DNA of 64,000 bases, taken from positions 13,914,734-13,978,733 of the forward strand of contig NC_089738.1 in assembly GCF_035083965.1 (NCBI RefSeq), written 5' to 3'. The translations under genes and the position numbers were made by a program. This document shows, piece after piece, positions 52,072-64,000 of this stretch. Under the pieces are notes generated by a model. It did no database searches. It was not told where the DNA came from and saw only the letters and a program-made list of their open reading frames with translations. Each line of letters starts with the position of its first letter. Position 1 is the stretch's first letter. Origin of the DNA: Branchiostoma lanceolatum (Eukaryota; Chordata; Leptocardii; Amphioxiformes; Branchiostomatidae).

Positions 52072-55000
52072 TGTATAGAGTATCTCATTACCTGGACGTC
52101 TCAGCGACTACAGTGCTTATTTGGGAAATGTCTCCTATTCTTTCCCTGTAAAACCATTTGCTGTAAGAAATTTTAAGTTGTGTAATGTACTCTTGTGTAA
52201 GTACATGCTGTTGGGTTGTTGTTGTGCATTGTAGAATTATCACAGAGCAATGCTAAATTGTTTCCTGTCACTGGAGGAAAAAACAGATCTGTAACGACGG
52301 CTTCCTACAGTGACTCAGCAATGATTCTTGGTGAAACTAAAGATCTGTACAAAGTGTGTGTTATTGCAATATGTAACTGTAAATTGTGTAATATTTGCAG
52401 TGCCCTTATGTTGTTTTCTTCTGTACTACTGTATTGTTACAATCAACTGTGAATGCTGCATTCCCCTCTCCTAGTCCTACTGTGAAATGTAGTTGTTGCT
52501 AACATAAACAATTGACAGTATTTTGTTTAACCTTCCAACTGCTGCGGGCTCATCCATGCTCCAATTTTGTATTTTCTGGTATTCTAACTAAGAATAAGAT
52601 TCAAGTCAGCAGTGAGCGTGTTAAAATAGGTGTCAAAATGATTGACAAGAGGCACATTGTTATGACAAGTGTTGAAGACAATACTTGTAGGATCTTCCCT
52701 TTGTCATCAGTTCTCCCCTGGTGACACCTGTGGTTCTCAGGTGATTACAACAGACAGGTGGGAGAGGGTCCTTTCACTTCAGACAAAGGATTTGATCCCA
52801 GCTATTACGACCTCGTGAGTTTTTAATGGAGACCAATTACACTATACGCTACTGTGGTTTTTGTCTAGTATAATGTAGAATAGTTTGGATGTAGTCTGTT
52901 TGTGTGTATTGTGTGTCTTGGTCAAGCTAGTAGCAAGCACAGTTGTGGGTCGCAAAGTTGTAGGTTTAAATCTGTTGGTTATGTAATTCACAGCACTTAC
53001 AGCCTACAAGGGGACCGGTTTTCATCATGTTTAGACCCTTCAATCGCCACGATTGTCACATTGAAAAGGCTCTATGGAAGTTTATCTCGAGGAGTTCTAT
53101 TCGAAATCTTAATCGCCAGTTTGACCTTGTGGTTGTTATTGTAAGCGTCTCAACCTCTTCTGACATTCTAAAGTAACGAAGTCGGAACAAAGTGCCCTTT
53201 TGTGCTGTGTGCTTCACAAAGGTGTTTTGTGTCCAGTCGTTTGGAAGCGATCTCCTCTTTGTTACCTGTCCTTGTGTCAGGTGAAATTAGGCAGGTACGC
53301 AGCTGAGGAAGTCATTATACCTATATCGGGCAATTAAATTACGATAAACCTTTATTAAACCCAACCGTTGTCGAACAATACAATAAAGCTGAAAAGACGT
53401 CAAAGGAAAATGTTGGGTTTTGCACGTGTTGATTATATATTTTGATTGTGAAAATGATACCTTACATTTCAAAACTTGTTATTTTAGTAAACTGAGCAAA
53501 TTGGCTGGAAATCTCTGTAATTGTTCCAATGTTATTTATTTGGGTAAGTAGCAGAAATATTCGAATGTAAAGAAGAGAATTGAGTGTTGGCTGTACGCCA
53601 CAGAGGCTTAGAGTTAGACAATGAGTAGTGGTTAGGAGAACGAATAGAAGTATTATTCAACGTGTGACTCACAACAAGATTACACAAGGCAATGGCCAAA
53701 AATGAGCAATCCTCCTGAAAATTCATGTCTTGTGGTCGAATGTTTTTCCGCGTACAGAATAGGCAAGAAACGCGAGTCACACCCAGTTCTGATCGCGCAG
53801 TTCCGAAACCGCAGCGATGCGGTCACAGTCGCTCCTGATTGGTGGAAAAAGGGTGACATCAGCATCTGTTTTTGGAAGGTGACTAAGAGTGATCTGATTG
53901 GTGGAGAGTGTGTCGCAGTGTTCAGCATCTCTAGTCCTACAGGTATTCTTGTGTGAGGTCATCATAAACAGACTAACACGTTAACGTTGTAACAAGGATG
54001 ATGTCACTGCTTTGTATGCCTTTTAGTTTTAGAAATTTCGAAACTGGCAATGGACAACTTCAGTTGTTCTCTCAATCATTACACAGAGTCTGAATTATTC
54101 CTAACAAAATTGTCAGGGGTAACCTCTTATAAGCTGTTCAATTCTCAAGGAACAATCCATATACTTTAAGAATGTTGGGAAAGAAAAGTCTGTTACTTAG
54201 TTCTAAAGACAGGTGCATCTTTCTTCAAAGCCAGTCTAAGGAGATGACAACTATTCGTCTTGGACGTTTGTTTATCGCTGTGGGGACGGATAAAGCAATG
54301 TTTAGTAAACAAAACAAGCAAGGCTTTTTCTCATGGTTTACCTAAACCTTTGAATGTTATGTGGAGTCATGCAGAGGGTATTAAAGGATGTTTGCTGTCT
54401 AAAACTATCTTACCATACAGGTAATGCTACCTGGGTACAGGTGTATTCTCCTAGTGCTATCAAGTTAACGTTTAGAAATAGTGCCACTGCCTTTGGTATT
54501 GTAACCTCTATGAAAAATGGAGGTATTGTTTTTGTTGTGTCTGTATGTTTGTCTGTCTGTGTTTTCAGGTATTTTGGGCCAGCCATACGTTAAGAAGCTC
54601 TGGATGAAAAGTGGTATGGAGACTGCAAATTGGCTCTGTGACTGTCCGCTGAGAAATCTAGATATGTAGAAATAGAAATATAGGTGTGGATTGTTTACTC
54701 AACAGAGATACTTTCACAATACAATACAGCAGTACAATGGAAAGGAAAGCGATTGTTTCTTGGTACAGAGAGTACAAATCGATTCTGGGACTGTCCATTG
54801 TGATGTCACTTCCTGTATGGGATTTACTTCCTGATACTAAATAGATAAGAACATATAGGAATGTTGTTTAGTTTGGGAAACATCCGAGACATGTTTTCAG
54901 TCTTTGTCATGGGTGCAGTTCATGTCTTCATGATCTTGCTTCTTCAAAAGATGGAAGCTACTTTTTAGGACTGTGCACATAATACCTGTACCCATAAAAT

Positions 55001-56345
55001 AATTCAGGTACAGGTCCACACCTGAACACAATTGTATGTTAAAGTCCCACCCTCTCACTCAGTCTTTTTATGTCCTAACCCTTATGTCTTTACCTTGTTT
55101 CATCTTTTTCAACATGTGATGTCAGTCTTTTAAATAGCTGTACCGTAGGTTCCAAGGTGCTTTTGTTGTTCTCAGTTGGTCATGAAGTATGGTAAGACAG
55201 ATATGGACACTGTTTGGACCTGCAACATGGGATAAAAAGGCTTAATGTAATGTTCCGTCTTACACTTTTACAACTCATTTGTCATACTTTTGTAAAGCCA
55301 CCTATAATGTCAATTAATAAACTTCTTAGCAGGTGGACATGAAGTTTTAAGAAATCTTTTCATGTCATGATCATATCTTATCCTCAGCTGGCTTTCACAG
55401 TTAATTGACAGAGTTAGTTATTTTGTACAGCTGGGTTTTGAAGAGATTTAGCTTGTTAAGAGAAGAATGAAGATAATGTTGCATTTATTTGGATATGACC
55501 GAATAAGGTCATTGCTGTCATTGGCAGACAGCAGGAGGTCGTGAGGAAAAGCAGTTTTGAATTCCATTCCATGAGAGATGGACACAGCTGTCTGATTTTC
55601 AACTTGTCAGATGTTATTTTGTGAATTTTCTTTGTGGTGTATGGTGCTAGTAGCAAAATCAAGATCAAAAAGCTTTGAATGGATTTATTTCCAGGCATTT
55701 TTCTTTGTAGTTATTAATGTTGTTGTTAGGGAGAAGAGATTAGATGTGCCCCCTAGCAGCATCCTTTTGAATTACAGCTTCCTTTCAAACAACAGATTAC
55801 AAGCATGTTAATCCTTTGCTTTAGTGTGTTTTCCTGACAACTAGAACTTACATAAATATAAGATGGACACAGGCTATTTGGAATGGACTACAAAAATTTA
55901 ATGCTCTCTAAGGCCCCTTTCTGCTGGACAGCAACCAAAATTGTATTGTGTAACCCTTGATTTCATATTTGGAATATGCAAATTCAGCTTTAGAACATTT
56001 CTCACATCTTTCGAAGGAGGACTCTTATGATTAACCTTCTTTCTGCTGCCTAACCCCATGACTGATACGTTCATGGTGCCAAAAATGCTACCTTTAGCAG
56101 GAAAAAGGTTAAGTCAATTGGTATACTCTTGTCTTATCACCCAGTACTGAAGACATCCAAGACAGCTGACCTCAGGCCTTAGGCCAGTTAGGGTAAATCA
56201 TTGGGGTCAGGGTCGGACTCAACACTGCCAGGTGTCAGGTTAAAGGGCCTCTGATGTCCTTGGATAGGCGTACCCATCTGCATGTAGTACAGTACACTAT
56301 ACAGTTTGATTTTAAGAAAGTTGGGAATACAGTGGCACAATGACT

Positions 56346-56566
56346 GTTACTGTAAATGCAGAAATGTTTGCGGTGGATTTATGTTCACGGTTTTCGCGGC
56401 GACCGTTTTACCATGAACATAAAACCACTGCAAACATTTTTGTCCAATACTGTAGCAGTATGTGATTGTAGCGCAGCGGCAAACTTAAAACCACTGCGAA
56501 CACTCCATTTTCACCTAATAGCGCGAAATAAAAACCATGCGAACTTAAATGCAAATTACTGTAGTA
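56346..56566. repeat. 'GCAGAAATGTTTGCGGTGG' element, nearly full length
   Basis: Begins TACTGTAAATGCAGAAATGT and ends AACTTAAATGCAAATTACTG, then TAGTA. It includes GCGGTTTTCGCGGCGACC and AACCACTGCGAACACTCCAT. Same family as 23,083, with a longer interior. Confidence 0.85.
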
Positions 56567-57583
56567 TTTTTAGTATTGTACATTTTTATCTTACCTTTCA
56601 ACATTTTCACCTGTCACAATTATTAGAATGAGACCAAAATGATGATTCAGTTGAAATGATATATCATAAAAACTTTTCAAATGTTGTACATTTGTGTTAA
56701 AAGACACTTATGGATGACCCTTCTTTCCACCTTGTGTTGAGATATGGTTCATCTGTACATCTGGTGCAACGCCGATGACCCTTCCCTCACTCTTAATCCT
56801 CGGTCCATCCGTACTTCCTCTCGCCTTGTTCGCGGGAACCTCAGCCGGGGTGAAAAACGGCAGCAGCTGGCGGTTCTGCTGTAAGTCGTGGCCCAGAGGA
56901 CCGCCCTGTTACAAGCAGGGAATGTGGAACATGTGACCTGTTCATTGTAGGCCGCTGGTCCTGGATCTACCACATGGCAAGGACTTCCATATGGACATGG
57001 CTGTCAGGCCATGTGAACTTCATTTTATTGAGAACATTCTCTTTGACTGCGAAGTGAGAGTGCGAAAGAGAAAAGATAACTTTGGCCCCTTTTTTATGGA
57101 ACATCATACAACACAAACGTTATTTTATGCATGACATTTTCTGTGTGATATGGAAGTTCAAAAGTTAGGCCACTTTTTTACACAACAGTATACTGTACAA
57201 GTTTACAACACAAACTTTATTTTATTCTTAGATAACGTTCACTGTGTGATATCAGAATGCAGAAGATAAAAAAAAGTTTGGCCACTTTTTAATACAACGT
57301 TATAGCACTTATACATTATACAACAAAGCTTTATGAAGAAACACACACCCAAACACAGTCAGTCTTTGATGACTGGAACATCGCAAAATGTTGCACTCGT
57401 CAAATGTGGCGTCTACTTGTCTCAGGAACATCTTACGTGACAAAGTGCTTGTCTCAAGAACTGTCCTCTCCTGCCCACAAGAGCCTTTCAATGCTGATTC
57501 CAAGCAGTTATTATACTTCACAGGCTGACAGGTGGACTTGCCTGGACATGTCACATGAATGGCTCCAAGGCCAAAGTTGTTTA

Positions 57584-57857
57584 GGTAAAAGCCACCTATC
57601 TGTCAAGTTGAGACATACTGTCTCGTACAAGTCATATTGTGGAACTGATAATGCAGATGACGTTGACCAGTGCAATTTTACAAGTTTAGATGCTTTTTTT
57701 GAGATTTTTTGGGGCAGAAAAACTATGTAATGAAAATTATAGAAGTTGCTTAGATAAAAGCCACCTATCTGTCAAGTTTGAGACATACTGTCTCGTACAA
57801 GTCATATCGTGGAACTGATAATGCAGATGACGTTGTCCAGTGCAAATTTACAAGTTT
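57584..57857 (+). repeat. 105-bp direct duplication
   Basis: The module AAAAGCCACCTATCTGTCAA to CAGTGCAA.TTTACAAGTTT occurs at 57,587-57,688 and 57,755-57,857 with only a few substitutions. Homology continues after it (TTTTTTGG.GCAG, then ACTATGTAA), but in the second copy it is interrupted by a LINE-tail insertion. Confidence 0.9.
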
Positions 57858-57920
57858 CTGTATCTGTATCTGTTTAGCTGGTACAACCGCCATTCTGCGC
57901 AACACACCAGCTTCGCAGGC
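57858..57920 (-). mobile_element. LINE 3'-tail insertion (minus strand)
   Basis: On the minus strand it reads CGCCTGCGAAGCTGGTGTGT, then GGCGGTTGTACCAGC and (AGATAC)n. This is the 3' end of the LINE at 31,909-32,982. It is an extreme 5' truncation of about 63 bp, and it splits the second copy of the 105-bp duplication. Confidence 0.85.
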
Positions 57921-58074
57921 GTTAAGTGATTTTTTGGCAGTAACACTATGTAACAAAATTCTAGAATTTCACACCTCTTCTATTTACACGCAACAGTTTT
58001 TTTAAGAGTAGAAGGTGCCATTAAAATGGTTCTCACCAGCCTGAAAAGCCTGTTTTTATGATTGTTTATTAGTT

Positions 58075-58262
58075 GAGGCTGCACCTGTCTTTTGGAAGGG
58101 ATGTAAAATGGGGGTCCCATGTTTGAGGAGGTGCCTCAAACACATTAAAAGGGAAGGGCTAACATCCCCTCCCTGTAAAATTATACCATGCTGCTAAAAC
58201 AGCAAGGAACCTCGCTGAACTATGTGCCACAAGGCACTACAACTACAAGAGCCTGAACGAAC
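58075..58262 (+). mobile_element. SINE S1 body, copy 4
   Basis: GGCTGCACCTGTCTTTTGGA, then AGGGATGTAAAATGGG, GGTGCCTCAAAC, CCCCTCCCTGTAAAAT and CAGCAAGGAACCTCGCTG match the body of the copy at 8,968. The tRNA-like head is missing. Confidence 0.75.
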
Positions 58263-60469
58263 GAATCTTACTTACTTACACAAAGGGCATTTAAAGTTGA
58301 TTGTAATTTGACAAATGCATCCTTGCACCATCCAGTCGTCACACATGTAAAGGTTTCATCCCACCATTGTCATTACTCTAGAAGGAGCCACGGTGATTAC
58401 AAACTGTGATCCACTTAATATTCTAGATGGAATATCAGTTGCCAAACACCTGTTTCTTTGTGCGGATGAAACGTTGCGTACAGGGACTCACACGTCCGTG
58501 CCGCCGCGCGTAATCTCCCGTCATTGTCTCATCTCTATTCCGGGCACCTCTGATGAGACTGGGATCGATACTTATTTACACCAGCACAGATCATACTCAA
58601 CACCTTATTTAATGGCCCTGTCTGTCGTGTCATTGGCCAAGGTTGGGTTCAAGGTCAAGACAAATCCAATCAGTCTTTCACATCAAATGTATTTAATTCT
58701 TAGACTGTCTTACCATGGATTTATTATTTCTGGAATTGCCTTTGTTTTACACGTATATCCACGACATGATTTTTGAATATGTACACTGTAGTATGCAATG
58801 ATGTGGATTTGCCATATCAAGGTGTTATAGAGTGAAATAATTTGATGGTTTTCCAGCCTTTAGTGTTGTTTATGATGGTGTTTTTCTTTAGTGAAAATCA
58901 AATTTGTGGCGCACAGTCTGGGTAAATGCCAGGATGCAGCAGGTAGCTCTTGCGAGCGGCGGTCGACAGCGTTTATAAATCATATTCAGAATTGTCGGTG
59001 CTTTGTACTTGGAGGACATGCCCAGGCCCGTTCTGCTTCCTGGCCTCCGATTGGCTACATCCATCTCGGTAAGGCAGGGTGCAGAAAATGGAGGGCAATG
59101 AAGTGTGGCTCGGAATGGGACACTCGCAGCTCATTGGTTCCCTACTGTTGCTAGGCAGGAGCAGGTCGTACCATTCTGGTGGATTAATAGGTAGGGACAG
59201 CCCGGGAACAGTGTCATTGTCAATATAACTTATATTCATAATCTAAAAGAACTTGTACGAGAAATTGTGCTTGTTATTTCATAGTTTCTTAAGTTAAAAT
59301 GGATATGCTGTATGATCCAAACAAAGCTAAGCACATATTTTTTGCTTATGATATCAGCTTGATTTTACTAAGCTTTACCTTTACGTTGTAAGACCAATTT
59401 AAATCGATAAGAAATCAAGTTGTTTAAAACAGGTATTACACAAGTTGTACAGCAAATCTTTTTATTTCATCTGACACTTATTAGATGTCAAGAATATTCT
59501 ACATATTCTAGTGTATGTGTAGTTAACTAAAGCACCTTTATGTAAGTAATTTACATAGATATCTTGGTGCACCTCAGTCAACAATTAGATGCACAGCTCC
59601 AATTATTAGGGCACAAAAGTGCAGATGCACCCTGTATTTCGAGCCCTGCAAATATAAATGGAACCAGTCAGCAATTGATAGTTGGACACTTCAGAGTTCA
59701 GACTGATCGATACCCCATCTTTCCTGTCTTGTCTTTATTTCCATGTGAATGGGTGGCATTTGGGGGGAAAGCATTACCCTGTCTATATGTGTGTAGCTAG
59801 GACAGCAATCTAGGGTAAAAGTATGGTACCGTTACCGTACAGCTTTATTTTCGTTGAGACTTCTCCACAGTGTTTGCATGACACCGCGAATGTGAGCTTC
59901 CCTTGCATGACTGCTGTACTACACTATTATTTTGACTTTGAATACACCATGAAATCCTCCTTTTTCCTCCTAGTCCTACTGCAAAGCAAAATCACTGCGA
60001 AAAGAAACAAATTTAATGTGTAGTAGTTATTAGGGAGCATTTTGGTACACTCTAGATCTAGATCTCATCGCATGCGACCATCTTCCTACCTCCTTGTCCC
60101 TAACGTCCGAGTACCATCCAAAGTCAATCAAAAACGACAGACGTGGAATTCAAAGTACACATACACGTACAATGTCACATTAGGAACAATTTGGCGGAAC
60201 AGGTTCTTAGAGATCAAACCATTGCATTACCAGGAAAGCACTTACTCCTAAGTCCTAGAGAGCTCAGAAATTGCCAAAATTGGATGAGGGGACATTTTCT
60301 CGGGATAGATTGCAAGATAGCTCGACATGTTCAATTTGGCCTACACAGTTTTTCGGCAGAATTGCTCTGTGGGTGATCAGTCGTAATGCATTTCTTCACA
60401 TATTTCCATACCTAGAAAATCTAAAATTGTCTGCTAAAAGATTTTCTTATGGCTACTGTGTATCTTGAA

Positions 60470-60680
60470 ACTTTTGTGGTGGTTTTATTCTCTCGATTTT
60501 TGCAGTGACCTCGTTGTTGCAAATCCTTTCCATGCCACTGCAAATATAGGTTTCCAATGTACTGTATTACTTCTTCACTACAGAATTGTTTCAACTATGC
60601 ATTTGAACCACTGCGAAAACCATTTATTCTCACCTACTGCAAAATTAAACCACCACCAAAGTAACTGGATTTACAGTACT
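60470..60680. repeat. Diverged 'AACCACTGCGAAAACC' element
   Basis: It contains GTGGTGGTTTTATTCTCTCG-like, AACCACTGCGAAAACCATTT and CTCACCTACTGCAAAATTAA words and a TTTACAGTA end. It is an older copy of the 23,083/56,346 family. A weaker trace lies at about 59,880-60,020. Confidence 0.6.
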
Positions 60681-61555
60681 TACTGAATTGCATAGAAGAG
60701 TTGAGGAAAGGGTCAAAGTCGCATATTTTATTACGCTTCTCGTCTTGGCCGTTCGATGTTCCTGGAAGAAATATGCTGACCCATCTCCTGTTGATCTTGT
60801 CTTGTTGAATATCTTCTTAAGGTTTTCTGAAGATTTACCGAGGGTGCCTAAAAGAAGATTCTGCCACCCCCTTGGGGCCCTTAACAAATTTTAAGATGGA
60901 GATAAGAATGTTTATGCAGGAACGTCTCAAGCTAAGGCACGAAGCCACCAGTTCTGCCCACGCACCTCAAACTTTTTGTGCAAATCTTCGCTTTTTTGCC
61001 TCAAAGGAACGTGTGGGCGTAGGCACTTTGAAGACGGAGCTAACAGGGTACTGACGTATCCTTAGAGAACGGCGGACTCGCTATAAATCGGGGTTGGGCA
61101 CCATTCTGTGGTCTATATCCTGATTTGTGGTCGTTATTTATGCTCCCTATACACCCTGAAAGCAAGGAAGAACAAGATGTTATCTTAATGTATGGACCTT
61201 GATGCATTTTGACACGACTTTCAGTATTAAAAACTACATACAAGAGCATCCTGTCTTGTGTACGGCGATGGCCATACAAGTAAATATGTCTCCTAAATGT
61301 TGGAAAAAAGAGAACCAATTTATAAGGAATTGGACAATCTGTTCAGAACGGATCCTGAATTGGGGAGGCTGCGATTTAATTGCTGCGTGGGCAGGAGTTT
61401 TTACTGGCCGCCCCAGAGTATTGCCTTTTAAGGTACGCACTTTCTTAGTCTGGGGCACTTAAGCCTTAAGTTATGCTCCTTTGCTTCTTTGAAATGTCTT
61501 CCTTGGGATGAGTATCTTGTATGAGTAATGACAGAGTCATTTGAGATCAAAGTGA

Positions 61556-61757
61556 TGTAAAAGGAGAAATGTTTACGGCGGTTTTACGTTAGCGGTTTTT
61601 GTGTTAACAATGAACTTAAACCGTCACAAAATATTTTGTTCAGTCTTCTGCCTGCCTACCCCCTTGTTTTAACCGCAAACTTAAACCACTGCGAACGCTC
61701 CATTTTCTCCCTACTGCAAAAGTAAATCCCTGCAAACATTTCCTCTTTTACAATAAA
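61556..61757. repeat. 'GTTTACGGCGGTTTTACG' element
   Basis: Starts TGTAAAAGGAGAAATGTTTA and ends AAACATTTCCTCTTTTACA, an inverted repeat with the start. The interior contains ACTTAAACCACTGCGAACGC, then TCCATTTTCTCCCTACTGCA. Same family as 56,346. Confidence 0.85.
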
Positions 61758-63825
61758 AGTAATGTTTGAAACATTAATTAGAAAAACAGACAATTGCAGA
61801 AAATGAGCAACGTTGATGGCAAGAGAAATTGATGACTTTCTCCCATATAGAAGCCTTTTTTTGCTGTAATATAGCACGCAACATTTTGAATTGCTACACC
61901 CAAAAGTGAAACAACTAAATTGGTTCAGTCTAAATATACTTTTATTGTGGGCCAAATTAGATTTCATTGTGAAGTAATTAAAAAAAATGGTAACATGTTA
62001 GACAAATTAGTGTGTATATTTTACCTGTAACAATACCTGTTGATGTCACTGGGCCTTATCAGAATTGATGATATGAGACTGCAACATTAGATGTTGTTTT
62101 GGTTGTCAACATGGCCTTCAATTAAGGTGAATGAACAGGTCACCCCGCTATGATTAATGGCAAAGTCAATGACCTTGTACTTGTGTGCATGTTTCATGCC
62201 TCTTCTCATTTCAAAACATCTCTTTCATATCGTAATAGACAGTAGCTCAGGCTGTTTAAGAAGATACTTAAATTTGTTAATAGTTTTGGACATCTAATAG
62301 AATGTATCTAAATGTGCTTGATTGAAATTTCTAATCAGTTTTTTTTAAAGGTTTCAGTAATTCCTAACCATTGTCAGTATTGTATATAATATTGAAAGTG
62401 AGTGCTGTTGTGATGATGTCATTGTTTACATTGCCTCATTCATATTCATACCCAAAAGTACTATATGTCATTATAGTGATTCAAACTTCTTCTTTTTTTA
62501 GCCCAGTAGCTTCTCGGTCCTTATACTAGTGATTTAAACATCTTTTTTTTGCCAAGTAGCTTTTCTAAGATCAATCCATTCTTAATCATAAACAATCTTT
62601 AATATAAGCACCAAATATGAAATCAATCCATCTAGCTGTTCTCGAGTTATCTTGGCAACCAACAGACAGACGGACACACAGACAGACAAACACTGCCTCA
62701 AAACATAACCTTCTTGAGGAAGGTTATGATGCAAAGCTAGACCAGCTGTTTGGGAATCACAAGTCGAGCCCTGTAAAAACTCAGCCTGTTGTCCAGTGTG
62801 ATGAATGAAATGCCTGCCTCCCTGAATAAGTGCGATCTGCCCTCCTGATAAATGAATAGTCTTATCTCCCCCCATCAGGTGTCCCTCATCCTCACATAGA
62901 CTCCGCCGCCTGAACTTGAGTCCTAACCTCTGACCTCCATTTCCAATCTCATCGTGCAGGCAGCGGCCAGCCGGCCATTTGAGGCCGCATCAGGAAACAT
63001 AATCTTGTTTGCTGTGCAGCGTTGTAATGCTTTTTCATAATTGATTGGACATGTGGTCAGGCATAATATATAAGAGGTCTGGATGCAAAGCATCAGGTAA
63101 ATCAGTAGCAAATTGAGAGAGAGGAAGTATGACTCAGATTGTATTCCCCATACAGAGGATGTGTGTTGTGAACTTGGCAAGTGAAAACTACAAGCGTTGA
63201 ACCCAGAAGATCAGTTATCAGTCGTGTTGACAGATGTTTGTATACGTTTGAACCTTAGGTGGTACTTTTGAGTATTAGTTTCCTACTTTGTGTCAGGAAA
63301 GATTGTTTAGAGCGCCCATCAAGTAGCAGACAGTCGGTGGCGAAGAGACAGCCTCTCTAGGTGAACTGTCTCACAATATACACACTTCTGTAGGAGGTAG
63401 ATAGGCTCGAGGCATTACATCATTTTCAGCAGCTTGCTGTGTGGATGAGGTCATGTTTCTATACGTGGCTGTCATAGAAGGATGATGTCACTCTCAATTC
63501 TTACTCTTAGCTCAGCTCTCCAGAGTGGGAATATGTTGGGAAGATAGGAATGACTTCAATGGTTGCTTTTTGTAAAGCTATTTTTATTACCATCGCCGAG
63601 AAAAATGGAATGGGGCAACTGTATGCACTATCACAGTGTGTGGATGGTGAAAAAATGCACAAAAAGGAAACTAACCAATAAGAAAGAATTGTAGGTTAAA
63701 GTTGCATTAAATTTTGAGCTAAAGAAGTGCAATTAGCATTTTCCTATACCTATGTATAATGTTTTTCTTTTAATATATGTCCCATTTACAGTTGAGCAAG
63801 TATGGAGAAATGTGATTGTGTTTCA

Positions 63826-63890
63826 TATTATGATCAGTATTATGATCAGTATAATGATCTGTATTATGATCAGTATAATGATATTATGAC
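63826..63890 (+). repeat. 12-bp tandem repeat (TATTATGATCAG)n
   Basis: Four full 12-bp units and a partial one, alternating TATTATGATCAG and TATAATGATCTG/TATAATGAT. The GATC core makes each unit partly palindromic. Confidence 0.9.
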
Positions 63891-64000
63891 GTCCTTGAAA
63901 GTATATTAAATGTAGTATTAATCATTTTACTCTTTGCATAGTGTGAAAAAAAAAACACTTATCAACTTCAAACACTGCAAAACTGCCCTGACTCTGAATT

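Overview
This is eukaryotic, animal nuclear DNA. It has spliced genes with GT-AG introns, AATAAA-type poly(A) signals and many small inverted-repeat elements, SINEs and LINE remnants. The DDX3 and RPL8 proteins read from the exons are close to the vertebrate ones. Together with the variety of miniature transposons in introns, this suggests an invertebrate deuterostome, most likely a lancelet (Branchiostoma). The species is an inference.

Layout. Bases 1 to about 10,090 hold no gene I can support, but several repeat families. A single-exon FAM43-type PTB-domain gene lies on the minus strand at 10,415-11,215. From about 11.4 to 16 kb is sequence between genes plus the probable DDX3 3' UTR. A complete 17-exon DDX3 RNA helicase gene (748 residues, minus strand) runs from 30,484 down to 15,970. 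Its start codon lies about 350 bp from a 5'-TOP-like first exon of RPL8, which is transcribed the other way (coding 31,539-36,035, 255 residues). A CRE palindrome and an inverted CCAAT box sit in the shared spacer. After about 5 kb of repeat-bearing intergenic DNA, the first two coding exons of a GCK-IV kinase (MAP4K4/TNIK/MINK1 type) occur at 41,380-41,801. The remaining 22 kb looks like its second intron.

Three of the four genes are core cellular functions: RNA helicase and translation control, large ribosomal subunit, and a Ste20-family signalling kinase. DDX3 and RPL8 both serve translation and probably share a divergent promoter.

The main points of interest are: a duplicated eIF4E-binding-type motif in DDX3, carried on two consecutive frame-neutral small exons; a duplicated 3' fragment of the DDX3 motif III exon inside the next intron; a (UG)21 tract just after a DDX3 5' splice site; inverted-repeat elements whose arms resemble the small hammerhead-type motifs known from Penelope-like retroelements; a complete 1.35 kb TA-flanked transposon; and several multi-copy MITE and SINE families. 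All exon boundaries were read by eye from splice consensus and reading-frame continuity.
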